DNA of 54,583 nucleotides from Streptomyces amritsarensis (GCF_001953875.1 NZ_MQUR01000050.1:1-54583); one strand, 5' to 3'; shown: positions 1 to 9,843, counted from the first letter of the stretch. A program made the numbers and translations. Notes: generated by a model from the sequence alone, not told the origin.

Positions 1-475
1 CCGGCCTCCGTACCAGCCAGGCCCGCAGCCGCTCCAGCGGCTCCGGGCCGGCCGGGCCGCCCAGCGGCGCCGCCGCGTCCACCCGCACGCCCCGCGCCAG
101 CAGCGCCTCGGCCAGCCCGGCCGCCCCCGGCTCCGCGAAGTGCACCACCGCCCGGTCCGGCAGCACCGTCCACGCGCCGACCCGCGCCGACCACTCGGCC
201 GGATCCGGCTCCGCCCCGATGCTCACCGGCACCGCCAGCGGTACGCGCACCCCCGCGCCGCGCAGCACCTCCAGCACCGGCCCGACCACGCGCGGCGAGA
301 GGCTCTCCCGCCCGCACGGCGTCCGCGGGTGCACCAGCACCTCGGCCGCCCCGGCGGCGACCGCCCGCACCGCCGACTCCGCCAGGTCCCGCGGTGACAT
401 CGGCACGGCAGGCCCGTTGGCGGCGCCCCGCGTGCCGTTGACCGACACCACGGCCGGCCCGACCGCACTCCTCAC
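1..475 (-). CDS. BKACE / 3-keto-5-aminohexanoate cleavage family protein (3' end beyond window)
   Basis: The N-terminal ~158 residues of a beta-keto acid cleavage enzyme (BKACE, formerly DUF849) read through to the window edge without a stop. The visible part has the family pattern: an early VSVNGTRGA, then MSPRDLAESA, the strand-loop EVLVHPRTPCGRESL (the HPR supplies a family metal ligand), and a later ADP-like EPGAAGLAEALL. Known members condense a beta-keto acid with acetyl-CoA; the substrate cannot be told from sequence. I chose the GTG start because it overlaps the stop of the upstream gene as GTGA, which implies translational coupling; no strong Shine-Dalgarno is visible. It could be a degenerate or divergent member, as several residues of the classic motif (H-x-H) are not obvious. 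Confidence 0.7.
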   Translation of the reverse strand, partial: MRSAVGPAVVSVNGTRGAANGPAVPMSPRDLAESAVRAVAAGAAEVLVHPRTPCGRESLSPRVVGPVLEVLRGAGVRVPLAVPVSIGAEPDPAEWSARVGAWTVLPDRAVVHFAEPGAAGLAEALLARGVRVDAAAPLGGPAGPEPLERLRAWLVRRP

Positions 476-1053
476 GCCGCGTCCGTCGAGGGGAAGTCCG
501 CCAGGGCCGGTCTCGGCACCACGATCCCGCAGCCCGCGCACACCGGCCCGTCCCAGGCGAAAGCCCCCTCCCAGGGGCCCACCGGGGCCACCTCCGGCCA
601 CCGCAGCTCGGTCTCCCCGCAGACCGGGCACGCCGTCCCCGGCTCCGACTCCAGTGCCCGGACCAGCCGCCGCAGCACCTCGCCCAGCGCCCCCTCGGGC
701 CGCACCCCCGGGTCCGCGCAGCGCACCACCGCGTCCCCGCTCCCGCCCCACGCCCACTCCGGCCGGCGCAGCCCGTGGTGCTTCTCCCTCCGGCGCCGCT
801 CCGCGAACTGGCGCTCGTACTCCAGCCAGACCGTCCGCGCGTCCTCCAGCTCCTCCAGCGCGGCGACCAGCCGCAGCGGGTCCGCCCCCCGGTCCTCGGG
901 GGCGATCCCGTGCCGGTCGCACAGATGCCACCAGGTGGCCCGGTGCCCGTAGGGCGCGAACCGCTCCAGGCAGCGGCGCAGCGAGTGGCGCCGCAGGGCC
1001 CGGTCGTTGCGCGCGTCGCGCACCTGGTAGGCCAGACTCCGGAATCCCGCCAT
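472..1053 (-). CDS. conserved hypothetical protein with C-terminal zinc ribbon
   Basis: A 193-residue soluble protein. The N-terminal half is Arg/Glu-rich and helical (about residues 15-95). Near the C-terminus there are two CxxC knuckles, CPVCGE (about residue 146) and CAGCG (about 175), typical of a structural zinc ribbon. The start ATG is preceded by GGAGGT at good spacing. It overlaps the next gene by 4 bp, so the two are probably co-translated. I do not recognise a function; the ribbon suggests nucleic-acid or protein binding, but that is inference. Confidence 0.6.
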   Translation of the reverse strand: MAGFRSLAYQVRDARNDRALRRHSLRRCLERFAPYGHRATWWHLCDRHGIAPEDRGADPLRLVAALEELEDARTVWLEYERQFAERRRREKHHGLRRPEWAWGGSGDAVVRCADPGVRPEGALGEVLRRLVRALESEPGTACPVCGETELRWPEVAPVGPWEGAFAWDGPVCAGCGIVVPRPALADFPSTDAA

Positions 1054-1148
1054 CACACCATCACCTCCACCGATGTGCCCAACATGCCCGGCCGGGAGCG
1101 GGCGCATGCGGGGGCGGACGAGGCGTGCAGGTGGCACATGGCCGGAAC

Positions 1149-2513
1149 TCAGCGCCCCATGCGCCCCGCGGACACCACCACCCGGGCCAGTTCCTCGTGG
1201 CAGATGTCGCTGTGCGCCCCCGAGGGGGCACCGCCGCGCCGCACCACGGAGCCCGCGTCCACACTGACGCATCCGGTCGCGGGCAGGCCCTCGCGCAAGG
1301 CGGTGTCGAGGCTGAGCCGGGGCGCTCCCGGCACGGCCCGGACCCCGTCGTGCCCGATCGCGCCCCACCGCTCGTCGAAGCCGAGCAGACCGGCCGAATC
1401 GCCCGCCATCCGGGACGCCAGGGGGTAGAAGACCCGGAGCGCCGAGTCGTGCGGGGAATGGCAGGCGACCACCGGTCCGTCGACCTTCCGGTGGAGGCCG
1501 CGCAAGGCGCCGCCGCGCCCCTTGTCGTGCGGCAGCCGGTCGGCGAACGCGTAGTGGGAGAAGGCCCCCTGGAGCAGGGTCAAGGACCTGACGTAGCGGG
1601 CGCCCTCCGGCACCGCGCGCAGCGAGAAGGACACCACGCGGGCCCCGAAGCTGTGCCCGATGAGATGGAAGCGCAGGGCCGGGCGGGCCGCCGCCAGCTC
1701 CGCCAGGACCGGGCCCAGCCCCCGCTCGCCGACCACACCCGCCCTCTTCTTCATCTTGTAGTACGTGGCCTGGCGCAGCAGTTCCTTGGCGCCGCCCCAC
1801 AGGCCGCGCAGATCGCCGCCGACCGTGAGCCCCGGCCCCTCGCCGACGGGAGCCGCGGCGCCCGCTTTGGCCAGGGCGAGCGAGAGGGCCCGGCAGACCT
1901 CCAGCACGTCGTCGGCGAAGATCGCGGGCACCGCCGGCGCCGCCACCGCCTGCACCGCGTCCACGCCGGCCAGCTCCCTGACGAGCGCACCGAACTCGAT
2001 GAACGCGGACGCCGACTCCGGCTGCTCCGCCAGCAGTTCCGCCACCCGGTCCAGCTCCGCGCGCCGCCCCGGCCAGAACTCCCCGAGCGCCTGCCGGGTC
2101 AGGGGGTCCAGTGTGCAGCCGCGGCCTGGTTCCGCGAGCGCGCCGGGCGCCTCGAAGTCGGGTATCGGCTCGTCGGAGAACCGCATCGAGGGCCATACGA
2201 CACCCACGTACCCCAGCCGCACCCCCGGCCCCACCAGGGCGGGGAAAGGCGCGAAGAACCGGTCGTAGAGCCGGGTGGCCGCGGACCGGTCGCTGTTCCA
2301 GCCGTGCGCGAAGATGAGCACATCCGTCGCCTCCATCCGGGACACCGCACCCTGCGAGGCGCGGTCCACGTCCCCTTCGGAGTCGAAGGTCAGTTCCGCG
2401 TACGGCCCCACCCCGATCCTGGCGCCCACCCCGGACCCGGTGCCCACCCCGGGCCCGAGCCCCGTCCCCAAGCCGAACCCGCCACCGACGTCCGCCATGA
2501 CGTCCCCCTTCAC
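1149..2513 (-). CDS. alpha/beta-hydrolase-fold protein
   Basis: About 454 residues. The core shows an alpha/beta hydrolase: DVLIFAHGWNS (strand plus oxyanion loop, about residues 65-75), the nucleophile elbow FHLIGHSFGARV (GxSxG, about 280-290), and a late His in GAHSDICHEELA as the likely catalytic histidine. The insert between them is longer than in minimal lipases. The N-terminus has a Gly-rich stretch of G-(L/T/V)-G repeats, not a clear signal peptide. The first start is GTG with GGAGG upstream. An ATG five codons in (2498) also has GGGGGA upstream and could be the true start. The substrate is unknown. It is separated by 95 bp from the downstream zinc-ribbon gene. Confidence 0.65.
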   Translation of the reverse strand: MKGDVMADVGGGFGLGTGLGPGVGTGSGVGARIGVGPYAELTFDSEGDVDRASQGAVSRMEATDVLIFAHGWNSDRSAATRLYDRFFAPFPALVGPGVRLGYVGVVWPSMRFSDEPIPDFEAPGALAEPGRGCTLDPLTRQALGEFWPGRRAELDRVAELLAEQPESASAFIEFGALVRELAGVDAVQAVAAPAVPAIFADDVLEVCRALSLALAKAGAAAPVGEGPGLTVGGDLRGLWGGAKELLRQATYYKMKKRAGVVGERGLGPVLAELAAARPALRFHLIGHSFGARVVSFSLRAVPEGARYVRSLTLLQGAFSHYAFADRLPHDKGRGGALRGLHRKVDGPVVACHSPHDSALRVFYPLASRMAGDSAGLLGFDERWGAIGHDGVRAVPGAPRLSLDTALREGLPATGCVSVDAGSVVRRGGAPSGAHSDICHEELARVVVSAGRMGR

Positions 2514-2581
2514 GCCGTGCCTCCGGTGCAGTCAGCATCCTGCTGCGGCGCCCGCCCGGCCAGCCCCCCGGCGCGGCCGGC

Positions 2582-4000
2582 TCAGGAGTAGAGCAGGTAC
2601 CGCGCGCGCACGGCCTCGAAGCGGGCCAGCCCCGCCGCCCAGTCGCCCGCCACCTCCTCCACACCGGCGCCCGCGTCCACCAGCCTGCGCACCCGGTCCG
2701 TGCCGGTCAGCCGGTCGATCCAGTGGTCCGCGCGCCAGCCGAAGCCGTTCCACACCCGGCGGGCGGTGACCAGCAGCCCGATGCCCGCCCGTACCGGGTC
2801 AAAGGCCTCCCGGTCGTGCACGATCAGCCGGACCCCGCCGCACACCTTTCCCACGTGCTTGGAGAAGGTCGGAGTGAAGTACGCCTCCCGGAACCACACC
2901 CCGGGCAGGCCCAGCGCGTTCGCCGCCTCCGCCCACCGCCGGTCGATCCCCTCGGCACCCACCACCTCGAAGGGCGTGGTCGTCCCACGCCCCTCGGAGA
3001 GGTTCGTCCCCTCGAACAGGCAGGTGCCGGCGTACGCGAGGGCCGTGTCCGGCGTCGGCATGTTCGGGCTCGGCGGCACCCAGGGCAGCCCGGTCTCCCC
3101 GAAGAAGGACCCGCGCCGCCACCCGGACATGGCCACCGTGGTCAGCCTGACCGGGCCGGCGGGGGCCGGACCGGCGGCCAGGAACTCGCCGTTGAAGAGC
3201 CGCGCCAGTTCGGCCGCCGTCATCCCGTGCGCGAGCGCGATCGGCTCCCGGCCCACGAAACTGGCGTACGGCCGCTCCAGCACCGGGCCCGCCGCCCGCA
3301 GGCCGCCCACCGGGTTCGGCCGGTCCAGCACCACCACCGCCTTGCCGGCGAGGGCGGCCGCGCGCATGCAGTCGTAGAGGGTCCAGATGTAGGTGTAGAA
3401 GCGGGCCCCGACGTCCTGGATGTCGAAGACGACCGTGTCGATCCCGGCCGCCGTGAACACGTCGGCCAGCCGCTGCCCGCTCTTGTCGTACGTGTCGTAC
3501 ACGGGCAGCCCGGTCGCCGGGTCCCGCGAGGCGCCCTCGGAGTCCCCGGCCTGCGCCGTCCCGCGGAACCCGTGCTCGGGCCCGAACACCGCGACGAGAT
3601 CCACCCGCTCGTCCGCGTGCAGCACGTCCACCAGGTGCCGGGCATCGGCGGTGATCCCCGTGGGGTTGGTGACCACCCCGACCTTCTGGCCGGCCAGGAC
3701 GGCGTATCCGTCCGCCGCGAGCCGCTCGAAGCCGGTACGCACCCGGCCGGCCGGCCGCGGCGCGGCAACCCCGGCGGCCCCGGCAGCCCGCGCGGCCCCG
3801 GCGGTCCCCGCGGCCCCGGCAACCTCAGCCGCCCCGGCGGTCCCCGCGGCCCCGGCGGTCCCGGCAGCACCGGCGGTCCCGGCCGCACCCAGGGCGGCCA
3901 CCGCGCCCGCCGATCCCACGGCCCCCGCCAGCCCCAGCACCCCGCGTCGCGACAGCGTCATCCGGCCACGGTAGGAGGCGCGCCCCTTCCGCCCCGACAT
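2582..4000 (-). CDS. NamZ-like exo-beta-N-acetylmuramidase (DUF1343), exported
   Basis: Matches the DUF1343/NamZ family (GH171), which removes terminal N-acetylmuramic acid from peptidoglycan fragments. Diagnostic stretches are QKVGVVTNPTGIT, VAVFGPEHGFRG, GLPVYDTY, VFDIQDVGARFYTYIWTL and VLDRPNPVGG. A twin-arginine-type signal (SRRGVLGLAGAVG) starts around residue 17, so it should act outside the membrane. Between the signal and the enzyme (about residues 38-80) lies a low-complexity linker of G-T-A-G-A-A repeats. The ATG at 4000 overlaps a palindromic operator; an in-frame ATG at 3961, just before SRRG, is an equally plausible start. Neither has a strong ribosome-binding site. A role in cell-wall recycling fits the family but is not shown here. 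Confidence 0.82.
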   Translation of the reverse strand: MSGRKGRASYRGRMTLSRRGVLGLAGAVGSAGAVAALGAAGTAGAAGTAGAAGTAGAAEVAGAAGTAGAARAAGAAGVAAPRPAGRVRTGFERLAADGYAVLAGQKVGVVTNPTGITADARHLVDVLHADERVDLVAVFGPEHGFRGTAQAGDSEGASRDPATGLPVYDTYDKSGQRLADVFTAAGIDTVVFDIQDVGARFYTYIWTLYDCMRAAALAGKAVVVLDRPNPVGGLRAAGPVLERPYASFVGREPIALAHGMTAAELARLFNGEFLAAGPAPAGPVRLTTVAMSGWRRGSFFGETGLPWVPPSPNMPTPDTALAYAGTCLFEGTNLSEGRGTTTPFEVVGAEGIDRRWAEAANALGLPGVWFREAYFTPTFSKHVGKVCGGVRLIVHDREAFDPVRAGIGLLVTARRVWNGFGWRADHWIDRLTGTDRVRRLVDAGAGVEEVAGDWAAGLARFEAVRARYLLYS

Positions 4001-4017
4001 ACCGACTGGTTAGTCTG
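3998..4017. promoter_or_regulatory. candidate TetR operator upstream of the SDR gene
   Basis: CATACCGACTGGTTAGTCTG shares its first 12 bases with the palindrome at 9817-9836 (read on the minus strand). The right end contains TAGTCT, a plausible -10 box for the SDR gene, so a bound repressor would block the promoter. It resembles TACCGAC-type sites of TetR regulators of fatty-acid catabolism such as PfmR of Thermus. The regulator is probably the TetR protein encoded at 6782; this is inferred. Confidence 0.55.
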
Positions 4018-4055
4018 CCGGGATCCGCAACCCGCCGTACGAGAGGTGTGATCCC

Positions 4056-4820
4056 GTGAGCGCGTACCAGGACCAGCGAGTCGTCGTCACCGGCGCGGGC
4101 GGCGGCATCGGCGCCGCGCTCGCCCACCGCTTCGCGGCCGAGGGCGCCACGGTGGTCGTCAACGACCTCGACCCGGCCAGGGCCGCCGCGGTCGCGGGCG
4201 CCATCGGGGCGCGGGCGATCCCGGTGCCGGGAGACGCCTCGCAGATCGTGGCCGCGGCCCGCGAGGCCCTCGGCGGGACGGTGGACGTCTACTGCGCCAA
4301 CGCCGGACTCGCCTCGGGCGGCGACGCCGCCGCCGACGAGGCCGTCTGGGAAGCCGCCTGGCAGGTCAACGTCATGGCCCACGTCCGCGCCGCCCGGCTG
4401 CTGCTGCCCGACTGGGTCGAGCGGGGGAGCGGCCGCTTCGTCTCCACCGTCTCGGCTGCCGGACTCCTCAGCATGATCGGGGCCGCCCCGTACAGTGTCA
4501 CCAAGCACGGTGCGCTCGCCTTCGCGGAATGGCTCTCGCTGACCTACCGGCACCGCGGTGTCCAGGTCCACGCCATCTGCCCGCAAGGAGTGCGCACCGA
4601 CATGCTGACCGCCGCGGGCTCGGCGGGCGAACTCGTCCTCGCACCGACCGCGATCGAGCCGGAAGCGGTCGCGGACGCCCTGTTCGACGGCATGGAGAAG
4701 GGCCGTTTCTTGATCCTCCCGCACCCCGAGGTCGCCGACTACTACGCGGTCCGCGCCACCGACCCGGACCGCTGGCTGAGCGGCATGAACCACCTCCAGC
4801 AGACGTGGGAGACCCCATGA
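4056..4820 (+). CDS. short-chain dehydrogenase/reductase (SDR)
   Basis: A 254-residue classical SDR. It has the cofactor motif TGAGGGIG (about residues 12-19), an acidic residue after strand 2 (NDLDP), CANAGLA at strand 4, and the active site Ser (STVSAAG) with YSVTK (Tyr and Lys). The Asp in NDLD favours NAD(H) over NADP(H). GTG start with GAGAGGTG upstream. The stop overlaps the acyl-CoA ligase start as ATGA, so the two are translationally coupled. In this setting it probably oxidises a hydroxyacyl intermediate, comparable to LvaD in levulinate catabolism; the substrate is inferred. Confidence 0.88.
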   Translation: MSAYQDQRVVVTGAGGGIGAALAHRFAAEGATVVVNDLDPARAAAVAGAIGARAIPVPGDASQIVAAAREALGGTVDVYCANAGLASGGDAAADEAVWEAAWQVNVMAHVRAARLLLPDWVERGSGRFVSTVSAAGLLSMIGAAPYSVTKHGALAFAEWLSLTYRHRGVQVHAICPQGVRTDMLTAAGSAGELVLAPTAIEPEAVADALFDGMEKGRFLILPHPEVADYYAVRATDPDRWLSGMNHLQQTWETP

Positions 4821-6712
4821 CCCCCGCCTCCCCCGCCTCCCCCTCCTCCACCACTTCCGCCTACGCCGCCCGGCCCTGGCGCGGGCTGCTCTCCCCGGTC
4901 CAGCTGGCGCCCGTCGCTCCGCCGCCCACGGTCCTGCACGCCTTCCGCGAGGCCGCCGCCCGCGCCCCCGAGCGCACCGCGCTCGCCTACTTCGACGGCC
5001 GGATCGGCTACGCCGAGGCCGACGCGCTGTCCGACTCCGTCGCCGGCCACCTCGCGGCGCGGGGCGTCCGCCGCGGCGACCGGGTGGCGGTCATGCTCCA
5101 GAACACCCCGCACTTCGTGCTCGCCGTCCTGGGTGCCTGGAAGGCCGGGGCCGTCGTCGTCCCCCTCAACCCCATGTACAAATCCGGCGAGGTCGGCCAC
5201 GTCCTGCGCGACTCCGGGGCCGCAGCGCTGGTGTGCGAGGCCCGTGCCTGGACGGCGTACCTGCGCCAGGCGGCGCGGGGCAGCGCGGTGCGGACCGTGC
5301 TGACCGCCTCGGACCGGGACTTCCAGACCCGCGACGACCCGCGCGTCTTCGGCCCGCCCCAGGCCCGGCCGGCGGTCCCGGACCAGGCTCCGGGCCCGTC
5401 CTCGGCGCGGCCGCCGGCACCGGCTCCGGGTCCGATCGCGGCCGCGGCCGCGGCCATGGCACCGGCCCCGATCGCGGCCGCGGCCATGGCTCCGGGCTCG
5501 GCTGCGGCCCCTGCGCGTCCGCCCGTGCCCGCGCAGCCGGACGCGCCGGACGCGGTGCCCGGCCGGGAGCGGACCGCCGCCGATCCCGTCGCCGTGGACC
5601 TCTTCACCGCGGCCCGCGCCGGGCGACCCGCTCCACAGGGCCCGGACCTCACCGCCGCCGACACCGCCCTCATCAGCTACACCTCCGGCACCAGCGGCAC
5701 GCCCAAGGGCGCGATGAACCCCCACGGCGCCCTCACCTACAACGCCGTACGGCAGGTCACCTCCCACCCCCTCGCCGAGGGCGCCGGCTACTTCGCCCTC
5801 GCGCCCCTCTTCCACATCACCGGCATGGTCTGCGAACTCGCCGCCTGCTTCGTCAACGCCGGCACCCTCGTCCTCGCCCACCGCTTCGACGCCGGCGCCG
5901 TGCTCGACGCCTTCCTGGAACACCGCCCGGCCTACACCGTCGGCCCGGCCACCGCCTTCATGGCCCTGGCCGCCCACCCCGCCGCCACCCCGGACCACTT
6001 CGCCTCCTTCCAGGTGATCTCCTCCGGCGGCGCCCCGCTCCCGCCCGCGCTCGTCGAACGCCTCCGCGCGGCCTTCGGCTTCTACCTCCGCAACGGCTAC
6101 GGCCTCACCGAGTGCACCGCCCCCTGCGCCAGCGTGCCCGTGCACCTCGAAGCCCCCGTCGACCCCGCCTCCGGCACCCTGTCCGTCGGCCTGCCAGGCA
6201 CCGACACCGTCGTCCGCATCCTCGACGAGCAGGGGGCCGAACTCCCCATCGGCGAGACCGGCGAGATCGCCGTCCGCGGGCCCCAGGTCGTGCCCGGCTA
6301 CTGGGGCCTGCCCGCCGAGACTGCCGAGGCCTTCCCGGACGGCGAACTGCGCACCGGGGACGTCGGCTTCATGGACCCGGACGGCTGGCTCTACGTCGTC
6401 GACCGCAAGAAGGACATGATCAACGCGTCCGGGTTCAAGGTCTGGCCGCGCGAGGTGGAGGACGTGCTCTACACCCACCCCGCCGTCCGCGAGGCCGCCG
6501 TGGTGGGTGTTCCCGACCCGTACCGCGGGGAGAGCGTCAAGGCGTATGTGAGCCTGCGCCCCGGCACCTCGGCCGAGCCTGCGGAGCTCTCCGCCTACTG
6601 CGCCGAGCGCATCGCCGCCTACAAATACCCGCGCCAGGTCGAGATCCTGCCTGTTCTTCCGAAGACGACCAGTGGCAAGATCCTGCGACGGGAACTGCGC
6701 GATCGCGGCTGA
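4817..6712 (+). CDS. acyl-CoA synthetase (AMP-forming, FadD-like)
   Basis: An ANL-superfamily ligase of 631 residues that activates a carboxylic acid to an acyl-CoA. Motifs in order: the A3 P-loop YTSGTSGTPKGAM, NGYGLTE, the A7 region GELRTGDVGFMDPDGW, the hinge DRKKDMINASGFKVWPREVE, and the C-terminal catalytic lysine in PKTTSGKILRR. Start ATG overlaps the SDR stop. Between the N-terminal subdomain and the P-loop (about residues 180-262) sits an Ala/Pro-rich insert with repeats of A-P-I-A-A-A-A-M, absent from typical family members, making the protein longer than the usual 500-560 residues. The insert is probably a disordered linker. Likely role: first step of the acid catabolism encoded by this cluster. 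Confidence 0.88.
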   Translation: MTPASPASPSSTTSAYAARPWRGLLSPVQLAPVAPPPTVLHAFREAAARAPERTALAYFDGRIGYAEADALSDSVAGHLAARGVRRGDRVAVMLQNTPHFVLAVLGAWKAGAVVVPLNPMYKSGEVGHVLRDSGAAALVCEARAWTAYLRQAARGSAVRTVLTASDRDFQTRDDPRVFGPPQARPAVPDQAPGPSSARPPAPAPGPIAAAAAAMAPAPIAAAAMAPGSAAAPARPPVPAQPDAPDAVPGRERTAADPVAVDLFTAARAGRPAPQGPDLTAADTALISYTSGTSGTPKGAMNPHGALTYNAVRQVTSHPLAEGAGYFALAPLFHITGMVCELAACFVNAGTLVLAHRFDAGAVLDAFLEHRPAYTVGPATAFMALAAHPAATPDHFASFQVISSGGAPLPPALVERLRAAFGFYLRNGYGLTECTAPCASVPVHLEAPVDPASGTLSVGLPGTDTVVRILDEQGAELPIGETGEIAVRGPQVVPGYWGLPAETAEAFPDGELRTGDVGFMDPDGWLYVVDRKKDMINASGFKVWPREVEDVLYTHPAVREAAVVGVPDPYRGESVKAYVSLRPGTSAEPAELSAYCAERIAAYKYPRQVEILPVLPKTTSGKILRRELRDRG

Positions 6713-6714
6713 AA

Positions 6715-6733
6715 ACAGTCGGACGGTCGTACA
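6715..6733. promoter_or_regulatory. possible TetR autoregulatory site
   Basis: ACAGTCGGACGGTCGTACA lies about 50 bp upstream of the TetR gene. It contains CGAC/GTCG half-sites like those of the operators at 3998 and 9817, but the symmetry is poorer. I include it as a weak candidate for autoregulation. Confidence 0.25.
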
Positions 6734-6781
6734 GCTGGTCGCACCGGCCAGGCAGGAAACGAGAAAGGGAGGGTCGGCACC

Positions 6782-7387
6782 ATGGCGGCCAGGACAACGG
6801 AACCCGCAGGCACGCACGAGGCCCCGGTACCGCAGCGGCTGCTGGCCGTCGCCACCCGGCTGTTCGCCGAGCGCGGCTACGACCGCACGTCCGTCCAGGA
6901 GATCGTCGAGGCGGCCGGGGTCACCAAGGGCGCGCTCTACCACTACTTCGGATCCAAGGACGACCTGCTGCACGAGGTGTACGCACGGATGCTGCGCCTC
7001 CAGCAGCAGCGCCTCGACGCGGTGGCCGCCTCCGACGCCCCCGTCGAGGAACGGCTGCGGGCCGCGGCCGCCGACGTGGTGGTCACCACCATCGAGAACC
7101 TCGACGACGCCATGATCTTCTTCCGGTCGATGCACCAGCTCAGCCCGGAGAAGTACAAGCAGGTACGGGCGGAGCGCCGGCGCTACCACGAGCGTTTCCG
7201 GGCGCTGGTGGAGGAGGGGCAGCGGACCGGCGTGTTCTCCACCGCCACCCCCGCCGACCTGGTGGTGGACTACCACTTCGGGTCCGTGCACCACCTGTCG
7301 ACCTGGTACCGGGCCGACGGCCCGCTCACGCCGCAGCAGGTCGCCGACCACCTCGCGGACCTGCTGCTGCGGGCGCTGCGGCCCTGA
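6782..7387 (+). CDS. TetR-family regulator
   Basis: A 201-residue TetR repressor. The N-terminal helix-turn-helix is clear: LLAVATRLFAERGYDRTSVQEIVEAAGVTKGALYHYFGSKDDLL (split here only by description, about residues 20-65). The rest is a helical ligand-binding domain rich in Arg and aromatic residues. ATG preceded by AAAGGGAGGG. It lies 69 bp after the acyl-CoA ligase and faces the acyl-CoA dehydrogenase gene. The family typically binds acyl-CoA ligands, and palindromes at 3998 and 9817 are the obvious targets. Function as the local repressor is inferred from context. Confidence 0.88.
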   Translation: MAARTTEPAGTHEAPVPQRLLAVATRLFAERGYDRTSVQEIVEAAGVTKGALYHYFGSKDDLLHEVYARMLRLQQQRLDAVAASDAPVEERLRAAAADVVVTTIENLDDAMIFFRSMHQLSPEKYKQVRAERRRYHERFRALVEEGQRTGVFSTATPADLVVDYHFGSVHHLSTWYRADGPLTPQQVADHLADLLLRALRP

Positions 7388-7397
7388 TCCCCAAGGT

Positions 7398-7436
7398 CCC
7401 CGCGGCCCCCACCCGGCGGGCTTCCGGGCCGCGGGG
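7398..7436. terminator. bidirectional hairpin between convergent genes
   Basis: CCCCGCGGCCC pairs perfectly with GGGCCGCGGGG (11 bp, 17-nt loop). It lies between the converging TetR and acyl-CoA dehydrogenase genes. There is no U-tract, which is common in Streptomyces terminators. Confidence 0.6.
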
Positions 7437-7454
7437 TCTGCTCCGGCCCCGGCC

Positions 7455-8669
<1,215 letters not shown>

Positions 8670-8679
8670 GCTGGGTGCC

Positions 8680-9747
8680 TCAGCCTTCCTGGCCGTTTGT
8701 GAATGGATGGAGGCCCTGGAGGGTGGTCAGTCCGTGCTCGATGAAGACCGGGACCAGCTCGCCGATCCGGTCGAAGCCCGCACCGACGGTCTGTCCGAGC
8801 GTGTAGCGGTAGTGGATGCCCTCGAGGATCACCGCGAGCTTGAACCAGGCGAAGGCCGCGTACCAGGCGATGGCGCCGGTGTCCCGCCCGGAGCGGGCGG
8901 CGTACCGCTCGACCAGCTCCGCCGGCGTGGGATGGCCGGGGGCCCCGCTCGTCGTGCTGACCGGGGACCCGGTCAGGCCCAGGTCGCAGCTGTACATCAC
9001 CAGCAGGCCGAGGTCGGTCAGCGGATCCCCGAGCGTGGACATCTCCCAGTCCAGCACCGCCCGGATCGTGTCGGTGCCGGACGGGGACGTGCCGATCAGC
9101 ACGTTGTCGAGCCGGTAGTCGCCGTGCACCACGGTCGGGGCGGGGGAGCGGGGCAGTGTGCGGCCCAGCGCGCCGTGCAGCTCGTCGATCCCGGGGAGGT
9201 CGCGCCCCCGCGAGGCGGCGAGCTGCTTGCCCCAGCGCCGCAGCTGCCGGTCGAGGAAGCCCTCCGGCCGGCCGAAGTCGCCCAGGCCCACCGCCTCCGG
9301 GTCCACCGCGTGCAGCTCGACCAGGGTGTCCACCAGGGCGAACACCGCCCGCCGGGTCCGCTCCGGGCCGATCGCGGCGAGCTCTGCGGCCGTGCGGTAC
9401 GGCACCCCGTCCACGTACTCCATGACGTAGAACGGCGCCCCGAGCACCTCCTCGTCCTCGCACAGCAGCACCGGCTCCGGGACCGGCACGGCCGTGCCGT
9501 GCAGCGCCGCGATGACCCGGTGCTCGCGGCGCATGTCGTGGGCCGTGGCCAGGACGTGGCCGAGCGGCGGCCGGCGCACCACCCAGCGGGCGGTCCCGTC
9601 GGTGATCTCGTACGTGAGATTCGACCGGCCGCCCTCGATCAGCCGGCCGCGCAGCGCACCGGCCAGGAGTCCCGGCCGGGCCCGGTCGAGATGACCGCGC
9701 AGCCGCTCCAGATCCAGGCCTCTGGGGTCGGCCGGGGCTGAGGTCAT
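8680..9747 (-). CDS. APH-fold phosphotransferase, ACAD10-kinase / LvaA-like
   Basis: A 355-residue kinase of the aminoglycoside-phosphotransferase fold. The catalytic loop is VVHGDYRLDNVLIG (HGD plus Asn) and the metal-binding loop is AVLDWEMSTLGDPLTDLG. The N-lobe has YEITDGTARWVVRRPP, and MEYVDGVPYR marks the hinge. This is the subgroup found next to, or fused to, acyl-CoA dehydrogenases (the ACAD10/11 N-terminal domain, LvaA), rather than an antibiotic-resistance enzyme. I chose the ATG at 9747 because GGAGGT sits upstream; a longer in-frame start would run through the promoter. First gene of the operon with the dehydrogenase. Predicted substrate: a 4-hydroxyacyl-CoA. Confidence 0.85.
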   Translation of the reverse strand: MTSAPADPRGLDLERLRGHLDRARPGLLAGALRGRLIEGGRSNLTYEITDGTARWVVRRPPLGHVLATAHDMRREHRVIAALHGTAVPVPEPVLLCEDEEVLGAPFYVMEYVDGVPYRTAAELAAIGPERTRRAVFALVDTLVELHAVDPEAVGLGDFGRPEGFLDRQLRRWGKQLAASRGRDLPGIDELHGALGRTLPRSPAPTVVHGDYRLDNVLIGTSPSGTDTIRAVLDWEMSTLGDPLTDLGLLVMYSCDLGLTGSPVSTTSGAPGHPTPAELVERYAARSGRDTGAIAWYAAFAWFKLAVILEGIHYRYTLGQTVGAGFDRIGELVPVFIEHGLTTLQGLHPFTNGQEG

Positions 9748-9814
9748 GGTGCGCACCTCCGTGCGGGGAGTCGATGGGGGCGTGCGGCGGTGCGTCGGAA
9801 CACCGCCGCACGTA

Positions 9815-9843
9815 ATCATGCCGACCAGTCGGTATGCCGTCCA
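9815..9843 (-). promoter_or_regulatory. promoter with embedded palindromic operator for the kinase-dehydrogenase operon
   Basis: On the minus strand TGGACG (9843-9838) and CATGAT (9820-9815) are spaced by 17 bp, as a -35/-10 pair. The spacer is filled by a near-perfect palindrome, CATACCGACTGGTCGGCATG (9836-9817). The first 12 bases are identical to the site at 3998. Binding there would exclude RNA polymerase. The regulator is presumably the TetR protein at 6782. Confidence 0.62.

Noticed and set aside
3220..3888. Collagen-like protein on the minus strand
   Set aside because: It is an off-frame reading of the NamZ gene; the GTAGAA linker codes PGPPG-like text in the wrong frame.
8680..9747. 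Aminoglycoside resistance gene
   Set aside because: Although the fold is APH, its pairing with an ACAD10/11-type dehydrogenase and the subgroup sequence point to acyl-CoA metabolism.
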